A DNA stretch of 64,000 nt from Balneolaceae bacterium (GTDB lineage Bacteria > Bacteroidota > Rhodothermia > Balneolales > Balneolaceae), in assembly GCA_007693395.1 (NCBI GenBank), contig REDS01000119.1, forward strand, positions 40,104 to 104,103. Direction: 5' to 3'. How positions within the stretch are numbered: position 1 is the stretch's first letter; each line of letters starts with the position of its first letter. This document shows positions 35,872 to 44,617 of this stretch, in pieces. The notes below the pieces were generated by a model. The model did no database searches. It was not told the origin of the DNA and saw only the letters and a list, made by a program, of their open reading frames with translations. The translations under genes and the position numbers were made by a program.

Positions 35872-37131
35872 TTGAGCGAAAACGCTTCAAACATACCGGA
35901 GAAAAATAACGACGGCAAACAGCTGCAAAAAAGAGAGATTGTAGAGGAGTACCGTTTAGTTTCTATTGATGATTATACCCATAAAGATGATGAGAAAATC
36001 ATCGATATAATCTGGGTTTTGAAAGATCTCTGGTTGAATAAAAAAGGAATCATCGCCGTCACAGCAATTTTTTTTCTTTTAGGACTGATTTATTACGCCG
36101 GTAGTGAAAGGATTTATTACTCAGAAGCCAAGCTTATGCCCGAAACAACATCAACCGCTTCGCAATTGGGACAGGTTTTTCAGCAGGCAGAAAATATTTT
36201 TGGTTTGCAACGCCGCGTGGAAGAGGAGGATATACGCGTTTCCATGTATCCTTACATAGTAGAAAGTTTGCCATTTCAATTGGAATTGATGCAGCATGAA
36301 GTCTATTTCGGCGATTTGGGCAGAAGGGTTACAATCTTTGAATATTTCACTGAGTTCTATCAGCCAAGTTTTATAGACAGAACAGCTGAAATATTATGGA
36401 ATTATACTATTGGCTTACCTGTAACAATCTGGCGTGCAGCTACTACCCGCCGCCCCATGGCAGATGATTCAGCAGAGATTGCAGGAATAGATTTTTCTCA
36501 GCTTTCAGACTTTAGTGAACCCAGAATTTTAGACAATCAAATACGCCGGGTAGCTAATCAAATGAGTGATTACATCACCATAAGCAGAGAGCCTCAAACA
36601 GGTTTTGTGAGTATTGGCGTATCCCTGCCTGATGCACATGCATCAACAGAGATTGTTATTCTTGTTAAAAACCTGCTTCAGGAATATGTAATCGATTATC
36701 GAACCGAGAAAGCAATTAATAACCTTGAGTTTATTAGAGAGCGTTATAAAGATTCCAAAATTGTATTTCAGCAGAGGCAGGATTCACTTGCTGCTTTTCA
36801 GGATAGAAATGTAAATCCGGCAAGGCAAACCTTGCTGGTGCAGGAGCAGCGTTTACAGTCTGAATTCGACATTGCATTTAGTTTGTATAACACTCTCGCG
36901 AGGAGGTTACAGGAGGCAGAAATCCAGGTTCAGGAAGAAACACCTGTATTTCGTGTTCACGAACCGGCTACCATACCCGGAAGGCATGCACAGCCCAATG
37001 GCATTCGCATCATGGGAGGTTCAATATTTGTGGGATTGTTTTTAGGAATTGCTGCAATCTATATCAGGAGAGGCTTCAGAAGCTTTTTGTATGAATTTCA
37101 CAATAAAGAACCCAAAATCCATCAGGCCTGA
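35872..37131 (+). CDS. Wzz-like polysaccharide co-polymerase / chain-length determinant
   Basis: 419 aa with the two-helix polysaccharide co-polymerase layout. A cytoplasmic acidic N-terminus leads to TM1 (about 60-80, GIIAVTAIFFLLGLIYYAGS) and a long periplasmic domain with coiled-coil segments (about 280-350, RERYKDSKIVFQQRQDSLAAF). TM2 comes near 375-397 after HEPATIPGRHAQPNG, the typical Pro/Gly-rich motif before TM2. It sets chain length together with the Wzy polymerase. There is no C-terminal BY-kinase domain (no Walker motifs), unlike Wzc. Starts at TTG. Confidence 0.85.
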   Translation: MSENASNIPEKNNDGKQLQKREIVEEYRLVSIDDYTHKDDEKIIDIIWVLKDLWLNKKGIIAVTAIFFLLGLIYYAGSERIYYSEAKLMPETTSTASQLGQVFQQAENIFGLQRRVEEEDIRVSMYPYIVESLPFQLELMQHEVYFGDLGRRVTIFEYFTEFYQPSFIDRTAEILWNYTIGLPVTIWRAATTRRPMADDSAEIAGIDFSQLSDFSEPRILDNQIRRVANQMSDYITISREPQTGFVSIGVSLPDAHASTEIVILVKNLLQEYVIDYRTEKAINNLEFIRERYKDSKIVFQQRQDSLAAFQDRNVNPARQTLLVQEQRLQSEFDIAFSLYNTLARRLQEAEIQVQEETPVFRVHEPATIPGRHAQPNGIRIMGGSIFVGLFLGIAAIYIRRGFRSFLYEFHNKEPKIHQA

Positions 37132-37133
37132 TA

Positions 37134-38936
37134 TTGAAAGTTTTTGAGAGCATTTCTTATTACCTGAGTGTTTACAAAAAGTTTATTGGTAAGCGGTTAT
37201 ACATTGTATTTGGGTTAACCGCCGCTGCAGCAATAACCGAAGCATTTGGTATAACATTAATTTTACCACTTATTGAAGCAGCCGATGCCGGTGATGGCGA
37301 TCTCGACAGAAGCAGCTACGCAGTACGAATTATTTATGGTATCCTGCGTTTTATTGGCATAGAGCAGTCTGTTGTTGGTATTCTTGTTTTTATAGGACTG
37401 GTATTTATCGGGAAAGGTTTGCTTAAATTTGTTGAAGGCGGTTATGCAAGTTACCTTCGTGCACAACTACTTCGAGAGATAAAAGGCCAGATGTTTAATG
37501 CCTACAGAGAAATGGACTACAGTTATTACGCCCATAATAATACAGGGCATTTTATAAATGTAATCAACGGCCAGATCAACAATTTTATTCGGTCTTTTGA
37601 TACATTTACACGGTTTTTAACGATGATAATCATTACCGTTTCGTACCTCTCAATCGCTTTTTTACTTGCTTGGAACTTTGCCCTTATGGCTGTTGCGGTT
37701 GGATTTGTACTTCTCTTTTTGTTCAGGTACCTCAACAAATATGTACAGGAATTATCTCGTAAAACCGCCACGGAAGAAAGTGTTTTAAATAAGTTTCTGG
37801 TGCAAACTATCCAGTCATTCAAATATCTCTCCTCAACCAACCAAATGCAGCATTTAAAAGGTGGTGTAATGGCAAGTATAAGTAAACTTGCAGGTTATAT
37901 GTTTCGCCAGGGTGCGGCAAGTGCATTTACACTTGCCATCAGAGAGCCTGTATCGGTAATATTTTTGTTATTTGTAATCATCATTCAGGTGGTGGTTTTC
38001 GATTCGCCAATTGCCCCGATTTTTGTAGCATTGCTGCTGTTCCACAGGGGTATGCAGCACATGATTGGGATTCAGGACGACTGGCAGCGAACCATGGAGA
38101 AAATAGGTTCGTTAGAAATGGTTGTGAATGAATTCGAGCTTCTCGAAAAAAATAAAGAGCATACAGGTACCCGAAAACTTGGAAAACTTTCAAAAAGCAT
38201 CGAGCTAAAAAATGTTCACTTCTCATATGAAGACAGCGCAGATAAAGTTTTAAAAGATGTATCTATTGAAATACCTGTAAATAATATGGTGGCTTTTGTG
38301 GGGGAATCAGGTGCCGGTAAATCCACCCTTATCGATATGCTAACGTTGCTTTTACGGCCACAGGAGGGTGAAATTCGTATTGACGGAGTACCTGCTGATG
38401 AAATTGATTTTAAATCATGGCGATCTCAAATTGGATACGTTTCTCAGGAAACCGTGGTTTTTGATGATACTATTGCCAACAACATCTGTTTATGGAAGGG
38501 CGACTATGAAAATGATGATACGATCCGGCAGAATGTAGAAGAGGCAGCAAAAAGAGCATATGCCCATAGGTTTATTATGGATTTGCCTGATGGCTACAAC
38601 ACCCTTGTTGGTGATCGCGGAGTAAGACTCTCCGGTGGGCAAAGGCAACGGCTTTTTATTGCCCGTGAGCTCTATAAAAAACCAAATCTGCTGATTCTCG
38701 ATGAAGCAACAAGCTCTCTGGATACAGAGTCAGAACAGTTTATTCAGCAGAGTATCGACGCTCTGAAAGGCTCAATGACCGTTGTAATTATTGCACACAG
38801 ATTATCTACAATTAAAAATGCCGACCATATTTACGTAATTGAAAAAGGCAAACTGGTTGAAGGTGGCTCATACGAAGAGTTATCATTGAACAATAAAACA
38901 CGATTCTCGAAGATGGTGAGAATCCAAAGCCTCTGA
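37134..38936 (+). CDS. ABC exporter with fused permease and ATPase (PglK/MsbA-like flippase)
   Basis: 600 aa half-transporter. Six transmembrane helices (about 20-315) precede a nucleotide-binding domain with Walker A GESGAGKSTL, a Q-loop region GYVSQETVVFDD, signature LSGGQRQRLF, Walker B LLILDEATSSLD and IAHRLST. The LSNN/ELPxxV-type tail and the position next to wzz suggest a lipid-linked oligosaccharide flippase, as PglK is in N-glycosylation loci. No Wzx-type MATE flippase was found in the locus, so this may be the only translocase. It starts at a TTG 2 bp after the wzz-like stop. Confidence 0.85.
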   Translation: MKVFESISYYLSVYKKFIGKRLYIVFGLTAAAAITEAFGITLILPLIEAADAGDGDLDRSSYAVRIIYGILRFIGIEQSVVGILVFIGLVFIGKGLLKFVEGGYASYLRAQLLREIKGQMFNAYREMDYSYYAHNNTGHFINVINGQINNFIRSFDTFTRFLTMIIITVSYLSIAFLLAWNFALMAVAVGFVLLFLFRYLNKYVQELSRKTATEESVLNKFLVQTIQSFKYLSSTNQMQHLKGGVMASISKLAGYMFRQGAASAFTLAIREPVSVIFLLFVIIIQVVVFDSPIAPIFVALLLFHRGMQHMIGIQDDWQRTMEKIGSLEMVVNEFELLEKNKEHTGTRKLGKLSKSIELKNVHFSYEDSADKVLKDVSIEIPVNNMVAFVGESGAGKSTLIDMLTLLLRPQEGEIRIDGVPADEIDFKSWRSQIGYVSQETVVFDDTIANNICLWKGDYENDDTIRQNVEEAAKRAYAHRFIMDLPDGYNTLVGDRGVRLSGGQRQRLFIARELYKKPNLLILDEATSSLDTESEQFIQQSIDALKGSMTVVIIAHRLSTIKNADHIYVIEKGKLVEGGSYEELSLNNKTRFSKMVRIQSL

Positions 38937-38971
38937 TTACATTCCTGTACCCCCAATCTTTTAGATGCAAT

Positions 38972-39006
38972 AAGTTGAGGTAGTTTAGTTATTTTAATCT
39001 CAACTT
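38972..39006. repeat. 8-bp inverted repeat between ABC exporter and GT2 gene
   Basis: AAGTTGAG (38972-38979) is the exact reverse complement of CTCAACTT (38999-39006), with a 19-nt AT-rich spacer. It sits in the 101-bp gap between two genes of the locus. It has no T-run, so it is not a standard terminator; it could be a weak hairpin or a binding site. Confidence 0.35.
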
Positions 39007-39037
39007 CTATGCGCATTGATGGATAAGTAACTGCTTC

Positions 39038-39970
39038 ATGAGCTCAGATCTTGCTATAGTAATCCCGATTTATAAAAAAGAGTTTTTAACAGAAGCTCTT
39101 GAAAGTATAAGAGCACAAACAGATCAACGGTTTACCGCTTACATTGGCGATGATGCGAGCCCTCACAAGTTGGATGAACTCATAGCAGAGTTAGAACTAC
39201 CCCAAAATTTCAGTTACCACAGGTTTGATAATAACCTTGGGCAACATTCACTTGTAAGCCAATGGCAAAGGTGTATAAATCTCACAAGTGGTGAAAAATG
39301 GATCTGGTTATTTTCTGATGATGACATTGCTGATGCAGCTTGTGTAGAACAGTTCTACAAGTGGAAGCAGAATTTTCCCGGCTATGATCTGTACCGCTTC
39401 AATACCAACAAAATTTCGGAAGATGGCAATCTGTTGAAAGAAAATCTCTTTCCGCAAGTAGTCACCAGTTCCGACTTCCTGAATATAAAACTAAACTATC
39501 TGCAAGAAAGCTATGTAGTAGAGAGCATATTCAGAAGAGACGCTTTTGAGAGAGTTAACGGATTTCCCGACCTTCCGCTTGCATGGGCTTCTGATGATAT
39601 GTTTTGGGCAAAAATTGCATCCAAAACGGGTATTTTTACTATGGATGGCGCTCGTGTTAGCTGGAGGTACAGTGGCAGTAATATCTCATCCAGAAAAGAG
39701 AGTGGAACTGGGAAATTAAAATTAGAAGCATCGCGGCAATTTGTAAAGTGGATCTGCGTAGAATCCGGCCTATTACCGAAACTTGAACCTGCCGACCTTC
39801 CGATAAAATGGTATATTCGGCAACTGAGAAACCTCAGGAAAAACCTGAGTTTCTTCGATCAGCTGGCTTCAGTGGCAAAAGTTTCAAAATATTCGAAGAA
39901 AAGCTGGTTCTATTTTGCAAAGCTTCTAAAGAATGAAAGCAGAGTTTTAAGATGGGTAAAAAAATTCTGA
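39038..39970 (+). CDS. Glycosyltransferase family 2
   Basis: 310 aa GT-A fold transferase. The N-terminal LAIVIPIYKKEFLTEALESI and GDDASP region, the FSDDDIAD (DxD-like) metal site near residue 95 and a C-terminal WASDDMFWAKIA (the ED/DD acceptor-base region) fit GT2. It adds one sugar to the lipid-linked repeat unit at the cytoplasmic face. Donor and linkage are unknown. Its 3' end overlaps the next gene by 19 bp. Confidence 0.85.
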   Translation: MSSDLAIVIPIYKKEFLTEALESIRAQTDQRFTAYIGDDASPHKLDELIAELELPQNFSYHRFDNNLGQHSLVSQWQRCINLTSGEKWIWLFSDDDIADAACVEQFYKWKQNFPGYDLYRFNTNKISEDGNLLKENLFPQVVTSSDFLNIKLNYLQESYVVESIFRRDAFERVNGFPDLPLAWASDDMFWAKIASKTGIFTMDGARVSWRYSGSNISSRKESGTGKLKLEASRQFVKWICVESGLLPKLEPADLPIKWYIRQLRNLRKNLSFFDQLASVAKVSKYSKKSWFYFAKLLKNESRVLRWVKKF

Positions 39971-41199
39971 TAATTAGCCCGGTTCCGGTTTTTCCCTGGC
40001 ATGCGGGTAACAGAATGCGAATTAAAAGTATTTGTGATGCATTGATCACACGGGGTTGTGAACTCGATTTTTTCTACATTGGATTTGACGAAAAGTTGTC
40101 TGAAAATCACTATACGTTTTTCAATGGGCAAGTTTTAGATCACCTCATTGATGATACAACTACGAATTTCGTTAAAGAGCCGGTTCTTAGAATTCAGGAA
40201 ATAGTAAACGGGCTAAAAACCAGAGCCGGTTATTTTCAAAGACGTTTAAAGTATGGGGAAGATTCTGCAAGATTCAATAAAAGCCTTAGTGAGTTTAAAA
40301 GTATCAAAAAACAGAGGCTTTTAAAGGAACAAATTCAAAAGAATATATATGATGGTGTACTTTTGAACTACACTGTTTACTCTCACCTGTTTGATCTTTT
40401 TGATGACAACGTTATAAAAATTATCGATACGCATGACCGTCTTTCCGACAGATACACACTGTTTCTTGAAGAAGGTGTTGAACCGGTTATTTGGAAAAGT
40501 ATCTCTTCAGCGGATGAAAAAAAGTCGCTATCTAAAGCAGATGTAATTCTCGCTATCACTCAAAAAGAGGCAGAGTATTTCAGAGAGCTTATCAAAGTTT
40601 CAAAACCAGATATTCTTACCGTAACCCATCTTTCACCGTACGATGAGGTTCCTTTGTCTGCCGGCAGATCTGGCAAGACAATTATCACAGTTGGCGGGAA
40701 GAGTGAAATCAACCTAAACGGTTTAAACTGGTTTCTTGATAAGGTATGGAGGCATATCACAAAAAAATTCAATGATGCTGAACTCTTGGTGGCAGGGTCG
40801 CTGTGTGAACAATCTTCCGCGTTCGTTTACAATGAAAATGTAACCCTTCTTGGCCGTTTTGATAGTACGCACGAGGTATATGATAAAGCAGGTTTATGTG
40901 TAAATCCCATCCAGTTTGGTACTGGCTTAAAGATTAAAACCATAGAGGCACTCTCATCGGGAAAAAAAATAATTACCACTAAAGAAGGAGCCTCCGGTTT
41001 AGAGCGTTTTATAGGCAAGGGCCTTGTGATGAGTGATTCACCTGAGGAATGGGTTAGAGAGATAAGCTCCCACTTTGAATGTGAGGAAAACACCGCTGAT
41101 TTTAAAGAAACACTAAAAGCCGAGGTTCACAAATACAATGAAGAGGCCTTTAGAAATATCTATAAAGCGGTTCAGCTTGAAACCGAAACTTTATCATGA
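39952..41199 (+). CDS. Glycosyltransferase family 4/1 (GT-B fold)
   Basis: 415 aa. The N-terminal ILIISPVPVFPWHAGNRMRI starts a GT-B fold. The C-terminal half has ITVGGKSEINLNGLNWFLDKVW, LLGRFDSTHEVYDKAGLCVNPIQFGTGLK (split here as the donor-binding region) and EALSSGKKIITTKEGASGL, typical of GT4-like proteins (Glyco_trans_1_4). It overlaps both neighbours (19 bp upstream, ATGA downstream), showing tight coupling in the assembly operon. Confidence 0.82.
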   Translation: MGKKILIISPVPVFPWHAGNRMRIKSICDALITRGCELDFFYIGFDEKLSENHYTFFNGQVLDHLIDDTTTNFVKEPVLRIQEIVNGLKTRAGYFQRRLKYGEDSARFNKSLSEFKSIKKQRLLKEQIQKNIYDGVLLNYTVYSHLFDLFDDNVIKIIDTHDRLSDRYTLFLEEGVEPVIWKSISSADEKKSLSKADVILAITQKEAEYFRELIKVSKPDILTVTHLSPYDEVPLSAGRSGKTIITVGGKSEINLNGLNWFLDKVWRHITKKFNDAELLVAGSLCEQSSAFVYNENVTLLGRFDSTHEVYDKAGLCVNPIQFGTGLKIKTIEALSSGKKIITTKEGASGLERFIGKGLVMSDSPEEWVREISSHFECEENTADFKETLKAEVHKYNEEAFRNIYKAVQLETETLS

Positions 41200-42143
41200 A
41201 AAACGTTCCTGAAGATATTAACATATCAGTGGTAATACCTGTATTTAACAGGGATGATGTTATTTCAAGAGCTATTAAGTCGGTATTAAATCAAACATTA
41301 CCACCAACGGAAATTATAGTGGTTGATGATGGTTCCATGGATAATACTGCAGATATTGTGCAGCAATTCGGGGAAGAGGTAACGTATCTGTATCAAACAA
41401 ATGCAGGCCCATCTATTGCAAGAAATCTGGGAATTACATCAGCAAGTGGTAATTATATCGCTTTTTTAGACTCTGATGATGAGTGGATGGCCGATAAACT
41501 GGAAAAGCAGGTTGAGATAATTCGCGATTTAAAAGCAGATATTGTTATCACAAACTCCGTCTATTTTGATGACACAGGTAGCGGTAATACTGCCTTTTCC
41601 AGATCTGAATTTTCAGATATTCTTTCTAAAAATAACGGGAAGCTGTTAGACTGTTTTACCATGCTTTTAGAGCAAAACTTTATTCATCTTTCAACCGTAC
41701 TTGTCAGGAAAAGCTGCCTGGAAAATGCGGATCTATTTGATGAAACGATGAAAATTGCAGAAGATACCGACCTATGGCTTCGGCTATCAAGTAATTATTC
41801 GTTTGGAATTATTACTAAAACACTTGCCAAAAGGGATGATAGACCGGATAAACTTTCAGGGAATATTCAAAAAGAGTATATGGGCAGAATTTATCTTCTG
41901 AATAAGTTATTGAAGAGAAATACCGAACTGGATAGTGCAAAACGGAAAAAAGTATCACAAAGAAGAGACCTTATTTTGGGTAGGCTTTTAAGTTTAAATT
42001 TTCAGGCAAATGGAGTTGGAAGTGCATTAAAAGCGCTGCTTCTAACAAACTTTAGTTCATTTTTTTCAAAAGAGTTTTATAGGGGATTTTACTGGAACCA
42101 GAAAGAGAATCGAAATTCATCAGAGAAAAAGAACGATGGCTAA
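41196..42143 (+). CDS. Glycosyltransferase family 2
   Basis: 315 aa. VVIPVFNRDDVISRAIKSVL, VVDDGSMDNT, NAGPSIARNLGI, AFLDSDDEW (DxD metal site, about residue 93) and a later EDTDLWLRLS catalytic-base block are textbook GT2. A membrane anchor is not evident; a basic C-terminus (QKENRNSSEKKNDG) is present. Starts in an ATGA overlap and overlaps the next gene by 8 bp. Confidence 0.88.
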   Translation: MKNVPEDINISVVIPVFNRDDVISRAIKSVLNQTLPPTEIIVVDDGSMDNTADIVQQFGEEVTYLYQTNAGPSIARNLGITSASGNYIAFLDSDDEWMADKLEKQVEIIRDLKADIVITNSVYFDDTGSGNTAFSRSEFSDILSKNNGKLLDCFTMLLEQNFIHLSTVLVRKSCLENADLFDETMKIAEDTDLWLRLSSNYSFGIITKTLAKRDDRPDKLSGNIQKEYMGRIYLLNKLLKRNTELDSAKRKKVSQRRDLILGRLLSLNFQANGVGSALKALLLTNFSSFFSKEFYRGFYWNQKENRNSSEKKNDG

Positions 42144-43101
42144 CGAAGTTAAATCTACACATAACGGCCAAACCCAGTTGCCGAAAACTTCTGTTATTGT
42201 TCCCTACAGAAATAATGCAGAAGAGGTTTTGCGGCTGGTTCATCATCTGAGAAAACAAACCTACCCTTCAGAAAAAACTGAGATCATACTCATTAATAAT
42301 GGATCTGAAAACTACGTAAAACATTCAGATTTTTCCTCAGAGAAAATAATCCTGCTGGATGAAAGAGAGTTTTCTAACAGTCCATACAGTGCTCGCAATA
42401 GGGGAGTTGAAGCGGCAACCGGCGAAATTCTGGTCTTTATTGATGCCAACTCGTACCCTGCAGAAGACTGGCTGGAAAAGGGGGTTAAATTTCTTCAAGC
42501 TGAAATGGTAAATTTAGCCGCAGGCGCGGTGCAATTTAATTATGAAGACAACGTAACCGCCGCTAAAATAACAGACGCATTAACCTCTATTCGGGTAAAA
42601 GAGGCAGTGTCAGAGCGTGGAGTTGCATATACCGCCAACCTGTTTGTATGGAAAGAAGTATTTAATAAAACCGGTTTATTTGAGGAGGGAGTTCGTTCCG
42701 GTGGTGATGTGCGATGGACTTCAAATGCTGTAAACAGTGGCTTTAAAATTGGATATGCAGAAGATGCTGTGGTTTATAAATTCGCAAGAGGTACCAGAGA
42801 GTTATACCAAAAAAAAATAAGAACGGGAAAAGGTTATTTTTTTAGCTGGAAAGAAGAAGAGAACAGTACGCTGTGGTTTTATAATTTTTTCAGGTCGCTT
42901 AAACCCCCATCTTTTTCAGCCATTACAAAGATCAATGAAGAGAGATATCAATCAGAGTTTGATGCTAAAAAACTGGGAATTTGGTTTCATCTTTATGCAA
43001 CCGGGATAATTGAACAAATTGCATTTATGGTTCAATATTTATCGTACGTATTGGGCAGCCAAAGAGATATAGATAGAAGAGAGGAGATGAAAAAGGATTA
43101 G
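42136..43101 (+). CDS. Glycosyltransferase family 2 (paralogue of the gene at 46093)
   Basis: 321 aa. SVIVPYRNNAEEVLRLVHHL, INNGSEN, PYSARNRGVEAATGEILVFID and a DAN motif at the DxD position define GT2. Blocks shared with the protein at 46093 include PYSARN, EDW-LEKGVKFL versus QNW-IKKGVKAL, RSG-D--W and the ending near KPPSF versus APPKI. The two are likely duplicates, now separated by the lyase/GH88 island. It overlaps the previous gene by 8 bp. Confidence 0.85.
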   Translation: MANEVKSTHNGQTQLPKTSVIVPYRNNAEEVLRLVHHLRKQTYPSEKTEIILINNGSENYVKHSDFSSEKIILLDEREFSNSPYSARNRGVEAATGEILVFIDANSYPAEDWLEKGVKFLQAEMVNLAAGAVQFNYEDNVTAAKITDALTSIRVKEAVSERGVAYTANLFVWKEVFNKTGLFEEGVRSGGDVRWTSNAVNSGFKIGYAEDAVVYKFARGTRELYQKKIRTGKGYFFSWKEEENSTLWFYNFFRSLKPPSFSAITKINEERYQSEFDAKKLGIWFHLYATGIIEQIAFMVQYLSYVLGSQRDIDRREEMKKD

Positions 43102-43114
43102 AAAGCTGAAAAAT

Positions 43115-44617
43115 CTACTGAATAAGAGTCATTTTCCGGGTAAGAACGGTACCGTTGTTTCTAAGCCTATAAATATAAACGCCTGACGATAATCCGGAAC
43201 CATCAAAAGGTACTAAGAAACTTCCTGCCGGCATCTGGCCGTTAACCAGTGTTTGTATACGTCTTCCGGTCATATCATACACAGTGAGTTCCGTTTCTCC
43301 CGATTGTTCAAGTGAGTAGTAAATTATTGTACGGTTGTTAAACGGGTTGGGATAATTCTGATCAAGAAACAGAAAGTTTTTCACATTAAGTTCAGGAAAT
43401 TCTTCCTGGAGCACCTCTTTGTACCGAAGAATTGCTTCAAGATAGTAGTAGTCAGCATAGGAGGTGCCAACATTACCAAAACCTCTGTGCAATGTAGATT
43501 TATTTAAAATTGAACTTAATGATGATTGATGAGTTGAGTAATCTGAACTGCTTAGAGAAAGCAAGATTTCAACTGCAGTATTAAAATAGAGCGAGTTAAA
43601 CGTGTATTGATAAAGCTCTAAAAAACCTGAAGCGGCAATGGCTGCGGCAGAAGCGTCTTTGGTTTGAACGGATCTGTAGGGTTCGTAAAAATCGTAATAG
43701 GGTACAAAATCGTCTGGCAATCTCTCTATAAAGTATTGCGAGGCAGCTTCTGCCGCATCAAGAAACTTTTTGTCTTCTGTAAAGCGATAGATCATTGTAA
43801 AACCGTAAATAGCCCAGGCCTGGCCCCGTGTCCAGACGGAGGTAGGCCCGGCGCCCTGAGTTGTAAATTTGCGATATACATTGCCATTATTGTCAAAATC
43901 TACAACATGATAGGTACTGCCATCTTCACGCATGTGATGCTCAAGTGAAGTTTCTGCATGTGTTTTTGCAATGTTATATAACGAACGGTTCCCGCTATTT
44001 TCAGCTGCCCAAAACAACAGTTCAAGATTCATAAGGTTATCAATAATTACAGGGTAATTTCCGGTCCAATCCCACGATTTAATGGCTCCAATTGTGGGGT
44101 CAAATCGGCGGGATAGGGTATTTGCTGCCCTCAGAAGTGTGCGATAATACGTGCGTTTATTTAATGTTTTATAGCCATTCCCGAAGCTGCTGAAGATCCT
44201 AAAGCCGGTGTCATGATCGAAATTTGCATTCGTCATCGGTTCGAGATCTTCCGTCCATGTAATAGCCAGATCTTTCCACGATTCATCACCCGTTAAACGG
44301 TACATATACCAAAGAGAGCCGGAAAAAAAACCGCTGGTCCATTCATTTCTGCTCAGGTAGTTGATATCCCATTGACCCGACTCGGGATTTGTGTGGCCGG
44401 GATGTTTGGAAGGATTGTGATTTATCTCGTCGAGTGTTTGTAGTAGTTTTGATTCAGCGTGATTGAGTGCCTGCTGAATGCTTTGCGATTCGAACTTATG
44501 AGTACTTATTTGTTGTGCGGTTGCAAAGTTATAATTGAGCAGCGAGAGTAGAGAAACAGCAATTAAAATACCTGTCAGTAAACATAACGTATCCCCAATA
44601 CAAAGCTTACTTCTCAT
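43115..44617 (-). CDS. Glycoside hydrolase family 88-like protein with T9SS C-terminal signal
   Basis: 500 aa. An N-terminal signal segment (hydrophobic about 12-35, ATAQQ) is followed by an (alpha/alpha)6-barrel with NEWTSGFFSGSLWYMYRLTG, WDWTGNYPVIIDNLMNLELLFWA (in two parts, catalytic Asp) and QGAGPTSVWTRGQAWAIYGF. These match GH88 unsaturated glucuronyl hydrolases, which take unsaturated uronic sugars from lyase products. Residues about 420-500 (YPNPFN ... GVYIYRLRNNGTVLTRKMTLIQ, in parts) form a type IX secretion sorting domain. The start overlaps the lyase stop (ATGA). Antisense to the surrounding biosynthesis genes. Confidence 0.9.
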   Translation of the reverse strand: MRSKLCIGDTLCLLTGILIAVSLLSLLNYNFATAQQISTHKFESQSIQQALNHAESKLLQTLDEINHNPSKHPGHTNPESGQWDINYLSRNEWTSGFFSGSLWYMYRLTGDESWKDLAITWTEDLEPMTNANFDHDTGFRIFSSFGNGYKTLNKRTYYRTLLRAANTLSRRFDPTIGAIKSWDWTGNYPVIIDNLMNLELLFWAAENSGNRSLYNIAKTHAETSLEHHMREDGSTYHVVDFDNNGNVYRKFTTQGAGPTSVWTRGQAWAIYGFTMIYRFTEDKKFLDAAEAASQYFIERLPDDFVPYYDFYEPYRSVQTKDASAAAIAASGFLELYQYTFNSLYFNTAVEILLSLSSSDYSTHQSSLSSILNKSTLHRGFGNVGTSYADYYYLEAILRYKEVLQEEFPELNVKNFLFLDQNYPNPFNNRTIIYYSLEQSGETELTVYDMTGRRIQTLVNGQMPAGSFLVPFDGSGLSSGVYIYRLRNNGTVLTRKMTLIQ

